DNA from: Pollenia angustigena
Lineage: Eukaryota; Arthropoda; Insecta; Diptera; Polleniidae
Assembly (NCBI GenBank): GCA_930367215.1
Contig: OV884059.1
Coordinates: 146,876,511-146,940,510 of the forward strand
DNA length: 64,000 nucleotides
Direction: 5' to 3'
The translations under genes were made by a program, and so were the position numbers. A model generated the notes under the pieces. The model did not search any database and had not been told where the DNA came from. It saw only the letters and a list, made by a program, of their open reading frames with translations. Shown in pieces: positions 36,491 to 47,021 of the stretch (positions within the stretch are counted from its first letter, which is position 1; each line of letters opens with the position of its first letter).

Positions 36491-37040
36491 TCTAGAAATA
36501 TTTGGAGACCTAAGGTATTCTTCTTAAATGAAAATGAATGAAAATAAGTAGAAAATTCCTAAAACGTACAAATAATTTACGATAATAGAACATTTCACTG
36601 CTATGGTGCAAAGCAAAACGGTTTAGAATTAAAAGAAACAATTTCATTATTCTGTTTAGATTTTATGTTTGATTTTTAATGCGCATAGTTCCTATGCAAA
36701 AAACCATTTGAAGAAGCATCGTCCTATCGACAGTAAAATATCGACGATCGATATCGGTTACATCGCTTGTTAAGATGTAATGTGAAGTTATGACCGAGTT
36801 TATAGCTTAAATAAAGTCTTGTACAACTGCTCCGTTAACTTTGTTTCACTGAGTGAATACATCTTAACAGGTTATCTAGGTTTTTTAGGAACTTAATCTA
36901 TTTCATGAGTTTTTTTTTATCAAAAATTATTATTAATTAATTATCTTCAAGAGTTTGTCAATATAAAAATATTTATTGAAAGAAATACTTTTAACAAAAA
37001 TTAATAAAAATGTTCACAAATAATAATGAAAAATACTTAA

Positions 37041-37257
37041 GCCCGTTTTCACAACTTACCGATAGCTAAAGGTAGCATTTTATCGGACGTATAAAACCTG
37101 TGCCATTATTGCAACTTTGCATTTAGTTACCAAGTAGGATGAACCTTAATTTACTTTATCGCTCACTTTTGGTTAAAGTAAAGTTTTAATAATGGAACAG
37201 TTTTTATAAGGCCGTTTAAAGTCTACTTTAAGCTATAGGTAAGTTGTGAAAACGGGC
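37041..37257. mobile_element. MITE, full-length copy of the GGCCCGTTTTCACAAC family
   Basis: GCCCGTTTTCACAACTTACC opens it and GGTAAGTTGTGAAAACGGGC closes it; the palindromic arms extend over most of its 217 bases. It lies just upstream of the promoter at 37322. Confidence 0.85.
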
Positions 37258-37321
37258 CTTTGTTTTGTTTAATATCTAAATCAAGTACTTAATTGAATAA
37301 AAGTATACACAATCTAAAACA

Positions 37322-37357
37322 TATAAAAGTGAACGTTTTGCATCTCTGAAATCATTT
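37322..37357 (+). promoter_or_regulatory. TATA + initiator core promoter of the small secreted-protein gene
   Basis: TATAAAAG at 37322 and ATCATTT initiator with A at 37354, 32 bases apart; ATG follows at 37392. Same architecture as the promoter of its divergent paralogue. Confidence 0.7.
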
Positions 37358-37391
37358 GAAAAATCACTTTACAAATAACAAACCTAAAACT

Positions 37392-37897
37392 ATGAATACA
37401 AATTCATCGTTAGTGTTTTTAGTCCTCGTTTTGTGTGTAGCACAAATCCAAAGTGCCACTTACTCTGATAACCTGAGTATTTCAATGAATGAAATTTAGG
37501 CGGAATCTCTTGCTTAATTGACTCCGTCGCCAATATCGAGGATTCTGTTAACGATTTTACCTACGCTATTCAAGAATGTGGTGTAAGGACTTCTAAGGAA
37601 GTTTCCAACATTTTGGGTGACTGTGATGATCTTACAAAAATAGCTGAAAAAATAATAAGTTTAAGTGGAAATATTTGCAAGAATGAACCCTACAAAAATA
37701 AGGACATCCCGTCTGCAATGTGTTCTAATCTAATGCAGAAACGAATGGTGAAATTAGATGCACGTATAAAAGTAACCCAAGCATCTTTAGCAAAACCAAT
37801 TAGAAATTTTTGCAGTAAAATGGCAGCATACAAATTTAATTTGAAATTAAATAATTTTTATAATATTGTAGAACGTTGTGCTACAATTGCTATGTAA
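37392..37897 (+). pseudogene. small secreted cysteine-rich protein, one frameshift
   Basis: ATG at 37392 opens a signal peptide (MNTNSSLVFLVLVLCVAQIQ, then SA) and a short stretch ending SMNEI before a stop at 37497. In another frame from the same place the protein continues LGGISCLIDSVANIEDSVN, then CGVRTSKEVSNILGDC, IRNFCSKMAAY, KLNNFYNIVERCATIAM and stop. One base missing in the A run at about 37492-37494 explains the break. The second part matches the protein of the - strand gene at 34059-34743 (GI[NS]C, NIED, KLNNF, [SR]EC/RC-A). AATAAA at 37940. It lacks the Thr-rich stretch of its paralogue. Function unknown; secreted, probably helical and disulfide-linked. Either a recent pseudogene or an assembly indel. 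Confidence 0.65.
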
Positions 37898-38376
37898 GTC
37901 AGATTAAAAGAAATGTTTTTTTTATGTTTTTCAACTGTTAATAAATGAAATGAGCATTAAATAATTAAATGTAGCGGATTGTTTGAAATTTTTGGGAAAA
38001 ATAAAGTTCCACAAAGTCTTTAAATACGTTCTTGCTGTTTTGACAGAGAACAGAAAGTTCAAAAATTGAGACATTTGCCTTTAACACACAGCTGATTGAT
38101 TTTTTCACAACATGGTTCTTTAAAAAAAAAAATAAATATAGACGTTTCCAAAAAATTGCTTTGCAGAGAATTTTGCTTAAATGTTAATTTTTAAAATTTT
38201 GAAAAATTTTTTTTTTTTTAAATAAAAAGCGAAATTATTTATAACTTTTAATTAACAAATAAAGAAAACATAATAAATTTTAATATATAATATGTAATAA
38301 ATTGGAAAAAAATTAATTTAAGTAAGGAATATGGTGCATAACCTATTGGCTATCTTATGTTATTTTTATCGGCATT

Positions 38377-38790
38377 AAGGACAGACCTGAATGGGATCTT
38401 GAGACATTATATGAAAGCTCTTTGGAAGTAGATTCTTGGTCTGCAGTTAGAATCTTTCCGAGTTTCTCAGGAGTCAAATAACGAGGGGTGGAGTAATTGA
38501 AAAATTTAAAATACCTTTAAATTCGAAGAGCAGGGGTACTAAAAACAGACCTAAATGGGGTTCCTAGACATCATTTGAAAGCTCTAAGGGAGTAGATTCC
38601 AAAACTTTGATGGATATTTTTTCCGCGTTTCTCAGGAGATTTGTAACGAGGGATGGAATAACTAAAAATTTTAATTGTATTCGAACATCAGTTTCGGGTA
38701 CTTAGGACAGACCTGAATGAGGTTTAGGGACATCATTTGAAATCTCTAAGGAAGAAGATTCCAAAACTATACATTTTCCGACAACCATGC
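38377..38790. repeat. ~163-bp tandem repeat, about 2.6 units
   Basis: Units start with (GG)ACAGACCTGAATGGG at about 38381, 38548 and 38708. Each contains CATCATTTGAAAGCTCTAAG and AGTAGATTCCAAAAC-like words. Confidence 0.75.
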
Positions 38791-39057
38791 AAAACAGCTT
38801 TTATAACGGTCCGAAACGTTTATCTTGATGGTGACTGATATTAAGCGACTGAATTTATGGAGTCTACAGGTCTAATTTAATGAATTTACAATAGCTAAAA
38901 GATCCGAAACCTTAGGACCAGTCCTTAATTTTTTGCATAGGCAAAGAGAGCATTCACTAGCACATTGTTGCGATGGTATGGCTTCTGAAATAAAAATTGT
39001 TCTAGAATTCAATGTCAACATTTCAAAAGATCAGGGTAGTCACATACAATGTAAGAA

Positions 39058-39170
39058 AAGATAAACTCACTGTTGATTGTTGGTATTTTATTTAAGCTTT
39101 GATATCGTTGTAAGTAAGACTGGATGAGTGCTTGTAATTCTCATTCACTCTACAGTTTTCTTGCATAACA
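39058..39170 (+). repeat. degenerate fragment of the ribozyme-bearing repeat
   Basis: AACTCACTGTTGATTGTTG, TTTAAGCTTTGATATCGTTG and TAAGTA follow the order seen at 28870-28935; the hammerhead part is missing. Confidence 0.5.
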
Positions 39171-39304
39171 CTGAGCAACGCGAAATGAAACCCGACTATT
39201 GGTAGAGCAAAGCTGCCAAAGTGTTTTGAAAAGTTAGCTCGGGTTCCTGAAATATCGGCCCCTAAGGTTTTTGAATTTTCAGAAAAGGCGTTTGGTATAA
39301 GTTA

Positions 39305-39925
39305 AAAAAAATATACTAAATGTACTTCTGAGCTAAAAGACTATTTGAGATGTCTTCAGTAGAATTGTACGGCGATTTATTTCTTAGAATATATTAACCC
39401 TCTAACACTCATTTTAAGGGGCAATTTTTGTCCTTTTTTAACTTCCACACTAAAACGGCAGTTTAGAGGGTTAAAATGTTTGACGAATATTTTCTTCATC
39501 AAATTTCACTAGGGGTCTTCTAAGACCAAAAATCGTGCAATGTATGTAAAACGAGTTTTCGAAAAATACAAAAATTTTAAGGCCCTGAATTTCGAAAATC
39601 CATTTACATACATTGCACGAACTTTTGTATTTTTGTTGTTGCTTTCTACAAAAAAATATACTAAATGTACTTCTGAGCTAAAATACTATTTCAGATATCT
39701 TCAGTAGAATTCTATGGCGATTCTTTGCTTAGAATATCATAACCATCTAAAACTAATTATAAGGGGTAATTTTTGTTCTTTTTTCACTTCTACACAAAAG
39801 TATACTTAAACGACATTTTAGAGGGTTAAAATGTTCCACGAATATTTTCTGCATCGAATTTTACTAGGGGTCTTCTAAGACAAAAAGTTCGTGCAATGTA
39901 TGTAAAACGGGTTTTTGAAAAATTC
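39305..39925. repeat. ~343-bp direct duplication
   Basis: AAATATACTAAATGTACTTC at about 39309 and 39651 begins two similar units, each ending with CTAGGGGTCTTCTAAGAC and GTGCAATGTATGTAAAACG. Confidence 0.8.
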
Positions 39926-40012
39926 AAATTCTTATGGCATCATTTTCTTGCTATATTAAGCCATTTAAAAGGTACTGCATTAAAAAGAGGATTAAGGTCA
40001 AATAAGGACCAC

Positions 40013-40386
40013 CCAGCAAATAAAATTGGACCACCAGATCCATTTTGATAAAATGGACTACTCCATGGACTGGTCCGATGTAATGCAAGCATGGACCATG
40101 TCATTCTTAAAAAGTGTTTGTAGTGATACGACATGTCTTCGTTTTTTAACGACGTGCTTTCGTTTTTAAACGACTTCAAAAGTAATCCTCTTGAGTAAAC
40201 CATGGAGTAGTTTTAAAACTACTCCTTAGCAGTCCAAAGGTGGGTTATATGGTCCTCTCCTAGGACATGGTAATGTTAAGTAGACCATGTTTTTTCCATA
40301 CGTTGGGGTTACTTTTGGACTAGTCCAGGTAGCTTGTGGGCTATTCTTTACACGCGTGTTTGGACTGGTCCTGTTATTTGCAGGGC
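40013..40386. mobile_element. TIR element, 374 bp
   Basis: Opens CCCAGCAAATAAAATTGGAC and closes GTCCTGTTATTTGCAGGG. Contains several GGACTAGTCC/GGACTGGTCC-like palindromes. No clear target duplication. Confidence 0.5.
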
Positions 40387-40392
40387 AGTCTC

Positions 40393-40500
40393 ATATACAT
40401 TTAGCATCAAGGTTAGAGTAGGAGTTGGAGTTGGAGTCGGAGTCGTACATAAAAAATATCAGCAGATGGAGTTGGAGTCGGAGTTATCACTTTTTCTTGA
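40393..40500. repeat. GGAGTT/GGAGTC hexamer repeat, second copy at 30386-30495
   Basis: Both copies begin with the same lead-in ATTTAGCATCAAGGTTAGAG and end near CGACTCC, so the hexamer array belongs to a dispersed element. Confidence 0.7.
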
Positions 40501-41773
40501 CGACTCCACTTATGAATTAGGAACAGATTTCGATCCTAGACATTTTGGCATGCGTTTCTCTGTGTCCGGTTGCTATACAATAAAACTGAAGAGTGAATAG
40601 ATCTGTCTTTTAAGCAAGTGGTAAGCACATGATCTGGGTTAATATCTGTGTATAATTTATTTTGCACACGGTGACACTGGCAGGCGCATTTAATTCATAC
40701 GTTGTAAAAAGCACAATTAGATTAAGCTCTAACGAAGAGTGGGTGTGTCAATAATCTTAAATATACCTGTAGCACTAATCATTGGTGATGTCTCATTTTC
40801 GGTTCTACAGCGGCTAATCAGCATATTTTATTAACCGACTTCCTGAATTTGGCAAACAAACGTTGGAGAATTGAATTTGAAAAGCCGTTTAATAAACTAA
40901 GTGCTTTGAACGTTTACTTTAATTAACATATCGACCAAATTTTTGGCATAGTACCACGGAGTGGCCAAGAAAATTTTTTTATAATGAAAACATCTGTCTC
41001 CCGTTGTTTTGCGAAAAAAACGGCGATGAATTGTAAGCCGTAGGAAAATTTTTAAATCTAAAGCAGTGGATAAATTCCAAAATAGCATTCAAGTGATACG
41101 TATAGGAACATATGCAAATATCAGGTGTATATTTTTTAAAATTTCCGTGAGATAAAAATGGTTGTTTTCAAACTTTCGGGTTGAATCCCTGCGTGAATTT
41201 TTTTGATAATCCGAAAAAATTATCATATTTTTTATTAATAACTTTCAATGTTCTACACGACTTTACTATGCCGTTTTTGATATTCGCAAAAAGTGTGAAA
41301 AAGTTATAGCCTTAATCGACATACTGCTCAAGCATGCAGCTCGTCATAAGAATATTAATTAATTTAATATATGCCGATAGAATATGGTCACCTTCGTCAG
41401 GAGCGTCTGATCTGCGGAGTGCTGGTGATTTTAAGAGATTAGGTAGTGACAGTATGAACTTAATTCTAGTTTCACATTCCTTTTAATTCCGACTCTTTTC
41501 ATAACCTTAATTTGAACTAGATGTGGACAACTTGAAGACAAGTTTTAACTTTTTCCTAAGGATTTTTTACTAAGTTAAACCATTTACCAATGCTTCGTAT
41601 TTGTCCCTATCAATGTCCATATCGTAACTTTCATTAGATGCAGCAATAGATTAAATTCGATTCTAACCGCCGTTAAATATTGGTTCTAAACATGCTTTTA
41701 ATTTGACACTGATTGTGGCTTAAACATAACTTCTATTCTAGTTTTAGTGTATTCAAAAGAAAGGGTACTACAT
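40501..41773. other. no recognisable feature
   Basis: Intron sequence; no coding or repeat signal recognised. Confidence 0.4.
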
Positions 41774-42214
41774 ACCCTGCAGAAAATGTCACTAGTGAAT
41801 CTGTACTGATTCACTATTGACACAGTCACCAGTACTTGTGACTTATTATACCCCAGGCAATGTTATTTACAATAGACATTTAACATGTGCGTGTCATTGG
41901 AAACCTACTACTGACGCTGGTACTACTGACTAGGCGAACATATGTAGACATTGGAAGCAGAGAATCGCTAGTACATTTTAGTAAAAGTAGTCTACACTTT
42001 TTGTAAGAATACGAAATCATAACAATCTTTTTTTATAATTTCTTGAAATTTTATAGGAATTGTACTTTTCAGTTGTTATTGATAAAATTTTGTTCGTATT
42101 AAAGCCAAATATAGTGGCAAATGTAATGTAGTGTAGACACTCCGTTGACAATGTCACCAATATAGTCGACAAAACTGGTGACTTAGAGACACTTGCACCC
42201 AGGTTTCCTTCAGG
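41774..42214. mobile_element. putative TIR element, 441 bp
   Basis: CCCTGCAGAAAATGTCAC near 41776 is mirrored by GTTTCCTTCAGGG near 42214, with TA outside each end. The inside is rich in GTGAC / CACTAGT words. It ends about 90 bases before ADAMTS exon D. Confidence 0.45.
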
Positions 42215-42304
42215 GTACCCACATATGAAATATTTTAAATGAATAATAATTTTGATTAATTAGATTTTTCGTATAACTAAGCCACAATTTCTTTCTGTAT
42301 ACAG

Positions 42305-42484
42305 TCAACAAATCGCAGCAGTAATAATAAGAATAAGAAATCGCATAAACGCAAGCAGGAGCAACATAAATTGCAGCAAAACGATGGTGGAAGGAAGCCA
42401 AAGAAGGCTTTAAGTAATTGTGGTACTAAAGAACCAAAAAGACGTATCGAAGCTCGTTTAGTCGAATGGCAACCTCAAGGAAAG
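42305..42484 (+). CDS. ADAMTS exon D: basic propeptide linker with possible cysteine switch
   Basis: A 180-base phase 0-0 exon between GTATACAG and GTGAGT. Sixty residues, rich in Lys, Asn and Gln (SSNNKNKKSHKRKQEQ), then ALSNCGTKEPKRRIEARLVEW. The single Cys in NCGT sits where ADAMTS propeptides carry the cysteine-switch-like residue; that role is inferred from position only. The exon is followed by a 172-base intron containing ATGA repeats. Confidence 0.8.
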
Positions 42485-42656
42485 GTGAGTAGGTGAATGA
42501 ATGAATGAATGAATAAGATTTTATTTAAATTTGTTCTTTCTTTTTCATCTATTGTAATAAATTCTGTTACTTGTGTTTTAAATTTACTATTTAATTGAAT
42601 GAATGAATGCATGACAAATAAATAAACAAACAAATAAAAATAATAATTATATGCAG

Positions 42657-43267
42657 GTAAAAATTCAAGGTGGCAGAAAAATACGTAGACTACGTCATCA
42701 GCATCAACATCAGCACCAACTTCAGAAATCTCAATACAAATATCAAATGACAACAACAACGAATTTTAAACACCAAACATATCAGCAGCAACAGCAACAC
42801 AAAAAACATATTTACAACCACATGCAAAACCAACACAACATCTTATCATCACCATCATCAGCGTCTTCTGAACAAACAACAATTGCTTTTGCTCCCCAAC
42901 CACAAAAGCATAAACAACATAAACAGCATCAACATCATCTGCGACCAGAGTTTCATCTACAACCGCCGCCACTAGCATCATCAGCCCATCACGCCAGCAG
43001 CCATCAACGTATGAAACGTTCAATTAGCAGCCCACGTCATGTAGAAACTCTAATCGTTGCCGATTCCACAATGGTTGTATTTCATAATGAAATCGAGACT
43101 TATCTTCTGACCATAATGAATATGGTTTCAGCTCTTTACAAGGATCCCAGCATTGGCAATGCCATTGAAATTGTTGTAGTCAGAATCATACTACTCGACG
43201 ATGACGAAGCTCATCCAGATTTAAATCTAACACAAAATGCCCAACAGAATTTGGATACATTTTGTAG
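42657..43267 (+). CDS. ADAMTS exon E: His/Gln-rich linker, furin site, catalytic domain start
   Basis: Begins GTAAAAATTC after ATGCAG (phase 0) and ends TTTGTAG before GTGAGT (phase 2). The ATG at 42651 overlaps the acceptor and is not a start. The first ~115 residues are low-complexity His/Gln/Ser (CAN-type repeats). RMKR at 43008-43019 is a furin site releasing the mature enzyme. HVETLIVADSTMVVFH and ETYLLTIMNMVSALYKDPSIG open the reprolysin domain, followed by EIVVVRIILLDDDE and QNLDTFCR/S. These are diagnostic for ADAMTS rather than ADAM. The low-complexity region probably varies in length between alleles. Confidence 0.92.
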
Positions 43268-43309
43268 GTGAGTTTTATAATTTTTTTTTTTTTCTTTTAA
43301 TTTAATTTA

Positions 43310-43590
43310 TATTTCAGTTTATTTGCATAAATTTTATAAAGATCTTAAGAAAGAGAGAATCATGTCTATACAAAGTCATAAGGCAGACATTAATGCAAAA
43401 AATGCTGTAGGGGGAGTTTCATATTAAGTAAGCAAAAGGCTAAAGAAAAAAAATTTTATTTATAATTTAGTTTATTTGCATAAAGTTAATAAAAAGCCTA
43501 AATAGAGAGAGACAATCATGTCTTTACATTGTCGCAGGGAAAACTTTAATGCCAGAAATACTGTAGGGAGAGTTTCATATGAAAAGAACT
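43310..43590. repeat. ~160-bp tandem duplication in ADAMTS intron
   Basis: TAGTTTATTTGCATAAA... AATCATGTCT... GTAGGG(G/A)GAGTTTCATAT occurs twice (from about 43315 and 43468). Confidence 0.75.
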
Positions 43591-44041
43591 TAAAAGCCAC
43601 TAAAAATGTTTTACGTACTTTTTTAATATTTTTTTATAATAAATAAAGCTATTTACTAGAAGATTTCTCTATATTACGAAATTCTTATAATTTTTTGAGA
43701 TATTTCTCTTTCCATATAAAACTCCCCATATTTTTTTTAGAAATAACAGCCTGTATCTATTTTAGGCGCCAGTAATATATTGTTTGCTATGGCTTTAAGC
43801 TTAAAATGTTTACGTCTACAAATGAATTGAATAATGAGTGTTTGTTATAAAATGTTTGCTACATTTTTCATTGATACTGCCAAAATGATAAGATAATTCT
43901 TGGTTTTTTTGTGTTTAATCTGTTTGAAAACTCCTTTAGGAAGTTTGAGTAACAATAAAATTTTATTTATAGTAAAATAGTCCATGATTAATTTGATTTC
44001 GATATTAAAAATTGCTTTTGGTTTTGAATGCTTTTTTTCAG

Positions 44042-44140
44042 TTGGCAGCATAAATTGAATACGGCAAACGAATTAGATCCTCAACATCATGATGTGGCGG
44101 TTTTGATAACACGTAAAAATATTTGCGGCAACAATTGCAT
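44042..44140 (+). CDS. ADAMTS exon F: catalytic domain
   Basis: A 99-base exon, phase 2 in and phase 2 out, after CTTTTTTTCAG and before GTAAGT. The joined codon gives Ser, then WQHKLNTANELDPQHHDVAV and LITRKNICGNNCM. Matches the ADAMTS segment FCxWQ...HHDxAxLLTRxxIC with its conserved cysteines. Confidence 0.88.
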
Positions 44141-44281
44141 GTAAGTATGAACATTTATTCAAAAATGATAATAAATAAGGATTAAAAAAGATGAATGCTA
44201 AAACTTATTTTTAGAATTAAGAAAGACAACATTTACTAGCTTCTCTAGTTTTTATAAGAATTTATTTGAATTTTTTATGTA

Positions 44282-45354
44282 CAGGGTGGTCTAACCATGA
44301 TGCTCGATATTAATTGTGAGTCACACCTTAACGTCATATTTTTGCCCAACTTAATTTGGCATTTCTTTGTTTCAGCGCTTGACAAATTCAACCATGGAAG
44401 GTACACAATTGAGTAGCGCGTTAAGATTGTTGAAACCCTTAACAAAAATGGGTGTTCAAATCAAAATGCATTTCGTGCCCTTCATCTTCACCGACGAGGC
44501 AAACTTTCACCTCAGTGGATTCGTTAACAAGCAGAATTGCCGCATTCGTGCAAATGAAAATCCACAAGTGATTATTGAAAGGCCGATGCATCCACAAAGA
44601 GTGACTGTTTGGTTCGGTTTATGAGCTGGCGGCGTACTTCTTCGAAAATGAGGTCGGCCAAGCAGTTACTGGGTGTGGTGTTCGCTATCGCGAAATGATA
44701 ATGGACTTTTTGTAGCCACAAATTTAGGAAATAGATCTGGACGATATGTGGTTTCAATAGGATGGTGTCGCTTGCGACACAGCCAACGAAACAATGGCTC
44801 TTTTGCGCGATAAATTCAATGGCCATGTTATCTCACGTCGTGGCGATGTTAATTAGCCGCCACGATCATGTGACTTGACACCGTCGGACTTCTTTCTTTA
44901 GGGCTATATAGAAGAAAAAGTGAACTTTAATAATGCTCAAATTAGACGTGACATAACCATAACAAAGCTGTATTACCATTACCACTGTATAACGACATAA
45001 GCATACCATACAAACAAATTCAATTTTGGTTTCTACGGTCATCGTTACGGCTGTGGCATTATGGTTATGTCACGTCTAATTTTATCTTAAGCCAAGAACA
45101 ATTCAAAAGCTAAAGGATACGATAATTCGGCACATTAACGACATTGAACCTCAATTATGTATCAGAGTCATTAAAAATAACGACCATCGGTATAGAGGTA
45201 TGCCACCAAAGCCGTGGCGAGCATTTGGCCGATATTTTGTGTCACACCTTATTGTCATACATCCTTCTATCATAATAAAAAATATTAAGATAATTTTCCG
45301 AAAATTGTTTCTTTTATTTACAATTAACATCGTGCGTTTTGGTTGGACCACCCT
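44282..45354 (+). mobile_element. mariner/IS630-type transposon, near full length but broken
   Basis: Ends CAGGGTGGTCTAACC and GGTTGGACCACCCT with TA flanks. Coding remains include TDEANFHLSGFVNKQNCRIR, ERPMHPQRVTVWFG, LLRDKFNGHVISRRGDVN and PRSCDLTPSDFFL. The DDE residues are recognisable, but there are stops at WFG-L-stop, FQ-stop and others, and an insertion at 44941-45080. It lies in the intron between ADAMTS exons F and G. Confidence 0.88.
44941..45080. mobile_element. 140-bp palindromic MITE inside the mariner
   Basis: ATTAGACGTGACATAACCAT and its exact complement close the two ends. The other mariner copy (16891-19258) lacks it at the equivalent place. Confidence 0.85.
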
Positions 45355-45630
45355 TTATAATTGGCATAAAATTGGATTTTAAATTTAAAATTAGTTAATG
45401 TTGGAAAATGTTCGAGTTCTTTTGGAAGTTATTAAGACCAATTCGATAACTAGGGCGTGGATTTATAAGCAAATTTATCGTATCGAGTTATTTGTACAAA
45501 TTGCCTTAATTTACATATTTTACACATTTTTGACATATTTATGCATTTTGTTTTAAAATTCATATGCAAATTTTGCCTAAACACTATTTATCCCTCTAAA
45601 TAGTCTTGATATGGTCATTCCAAGCCAGTG

Positions 45631-46498
45631 TTCGAAAACAGAAACAGAACATAATTTAGAGTGCGGCTCACATACCTAGAAACGATATAAATTTTTAAAG
45701 TTTCTGTGTATACGAACACAACCCTTAGTTCCGTTCGTAACTATTTTCAAGAAAGTAGAAAACATTATATAGTGTTCTGTTCTTCGTTAAAAGAGAGAAC
45801 AATTGTAGTGGTTCTGTAGACATACATTTTATTTTTAGTGTCTGTGTATACGAACACAACCTTTAATACCGTTCGTCACTATTTTCAAGAAAGTAACAAA
45901 CATTATATAGTGTTCTGTTCTTCGTTAAAAAACAGATATTGTAGTGGTTCTGTAGACATACATTTTATTTTTGTTTCTGTGTATACGAACACAACCTTTA
46001 ATTCCGTTCGTAACTATTTTCAAGAAAGTAACGAACATTATATAGTGTTCTGTTCTTCGTTTAAAAACAACACAATTGTATTTATTTTAATTAATTATTT
46101 TAATGTTCTATGTATATTGTTTCTTTTTTTCATTGATAAAAAAATTAGCAAACAAAAAATTTTAGCAACGACCACAGAACGAATAGCTTGTGTACATGTG
46201 TATATGTTTTGTTTGTGTAAAATTTTTTCGCTGGCTTTATCTTTTTTTCGTGAATGTATTTTGTTTCTGTTAACAATTTTTGGTTTTTTTTTTAAGCAAG
46301 CAAAATAATGCCAAGCACAACTGAAACGAACGAACATTTATCTGCCGAACCGAACACAACGAACACAATTTTTGTGTTCGAAATCACAAACAGAGAAACG
46401 TTATTTTTTTTTTAATGATTTCCTATACAAAAACTTTATCCTCTAATCTACCGAACCGAATACTTAGGAATGACATTTAATGTTTATTTTCGAACACT
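45631..46498. mobile_element. TIR element with a ~137-bp tandem array
   Basis: GTGTTCGAAAACAGAAAC at 45631 is mirrored by ATTTTCGAACAC near 46497. Inside, three direct units start GT(T/G)TCTGTGTATACGAACAC at 45700, 45838 and 45973. A related right end is at 15545-15663. Confidence 0.7.
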
Positions 46499-46613
46499 AT
46501 TCCAAACACCATTTTTTAAGTGGTGTACACATTTTGCATGACTATTTTGATTTTTCTGAATATAAAAAAAAATTTGTCTTATAAGCTTTTCTAATAGTTT
46601 GCTCTTTTTGCAG

Positions 46614-46727
46614 GACCCTGGGCTTGGCCAATGTGGGTGGCATGTGTAAACCGAAACAATCCTGCAGTGTCAATGAAGATAATGGAATAATGTTATCCCA
46701 TACAATAGCGCACGAATTGGGCCACAA
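46614..46727 (+). CDS. ADAMTS exon G: zinc-binding helix (HELGH)
   Basis: Follows CTCTTTTTGCAG and ends CACAA before GTAAGT (phase 2). Reads [17 protein letters not shown], then [25 protein letters not shown] holds two zinc-ligand His and the catalytic Glu; the following Asn codon is split by the intron, so Gly and the third His (the expected NFGMxHD) are on an exon beyond. I looked for a matching acceptor plus that motif up to 64000 and did not find one. Confidence 0.92.
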
Positions 46728-46756
46728 GTAAGTAGAAAAAATATATCAATAAAATC

Positions 46757-47021
46757 ATATATATTATTTCTAAAGCACTTTTTTGTCGGTTGCAAATATC
46801 TCCCATACCACCGCATCAAATTTAATGAATGATATCTTATTTTAAAGCTTATTCCTAACACTAATGACGAAAAATAATTAGAAATTGAAAAATTAATATT
46901 TTCATTGATAAAAATTATATGTTAAAATGTATTGAAGTTACTAAAATTTCTATTAATTATTTTCATTTTATGTTACAAAAATGACAACTAACGGTGCGAA
47001 ATATTCGCACGGGTCATCTAG
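46757..47021 (+). mobile_element. short Helitron, 3' end clear
   Basis: A textbook 3' terminus: perfect hairpin GTGCGAA-ATA-TTCGCAC (46994-47010), seven bases, then CTAG at 47018-47021 followed by T. The 5' end is uncertain; ATCATATATATT near 46756 is one candidate. Confidence 0.65.

Larger units (their letters stand above)
35160..36768 (-). mobile_element. hAT element, same family as 19533-22373, with nested mariner
   Basis: Left end TAGGGATGTAACGATATGCC, right end (on -) AAGCGATGTAACCGATATCG; flanks GTTAATAG / GTTAAGAT agree at 5-6 of 8. It carries a hAT dimerisation domain on - and mariner transposase remains on +. It sits between the two small secreted-protein genes. Confidence 0.7.
11112..46727 (+). 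other. ADAMTS-family metalloprotease gene, internal part (7 exons, incomplete both ends)
   Basis: Seven exons bounded by AG/GT sites join in compatible phases into one open frame: propeptide, furin site and first half of a reprolysin catalytic domain. ADAMTS enzymes are secreted zinc proteases that cut extracellular matrix proteins; the propeptide keeps them latent until furin cleavage. The best name I can offer by eye is the Drosophila AdamTS-A type, but AdamTS-B or stall cannot be excluded without alignment. Missing are the signal-peptide exon (upstream of 11112) and everything after HELGH (rest of the zinc site, disintegrin-like, thrombospondin and spacer regions), which must lie beyond 64000 or in an unseen small exon. 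Introns: 74, 12294, 18310, 172, 774, 2473 and >17000 bases. Transposons occupy most of the long ones; none interrupts a visible exon. Confidence 0.85.

Noticed and set aside
38377..38790. CRISPR-like array
   Set aside because: Units are ~163 bases and similar throughout, with no short repeat/spacer pattern; a eukaryotic tandem repeat.
42651..42653. ATG as a possible start of an internal promoter isoform
   Set aside because: The ATG overlaps the splice acceptor and reads into the exon only by chance; the splice phases fit the upstream exon.
45151..45382. Open frames on both strands near the mariner 3' end
   Set aside because: Non-coding transposon sequence and inverted terminal repeat.
46838..46900. 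Continuation of the ADAMTS exon past the donor at 46728
   Set aside because: The GTAAGT donor is strong, and reading through meets a stop at once without the expected zinc-site residues.
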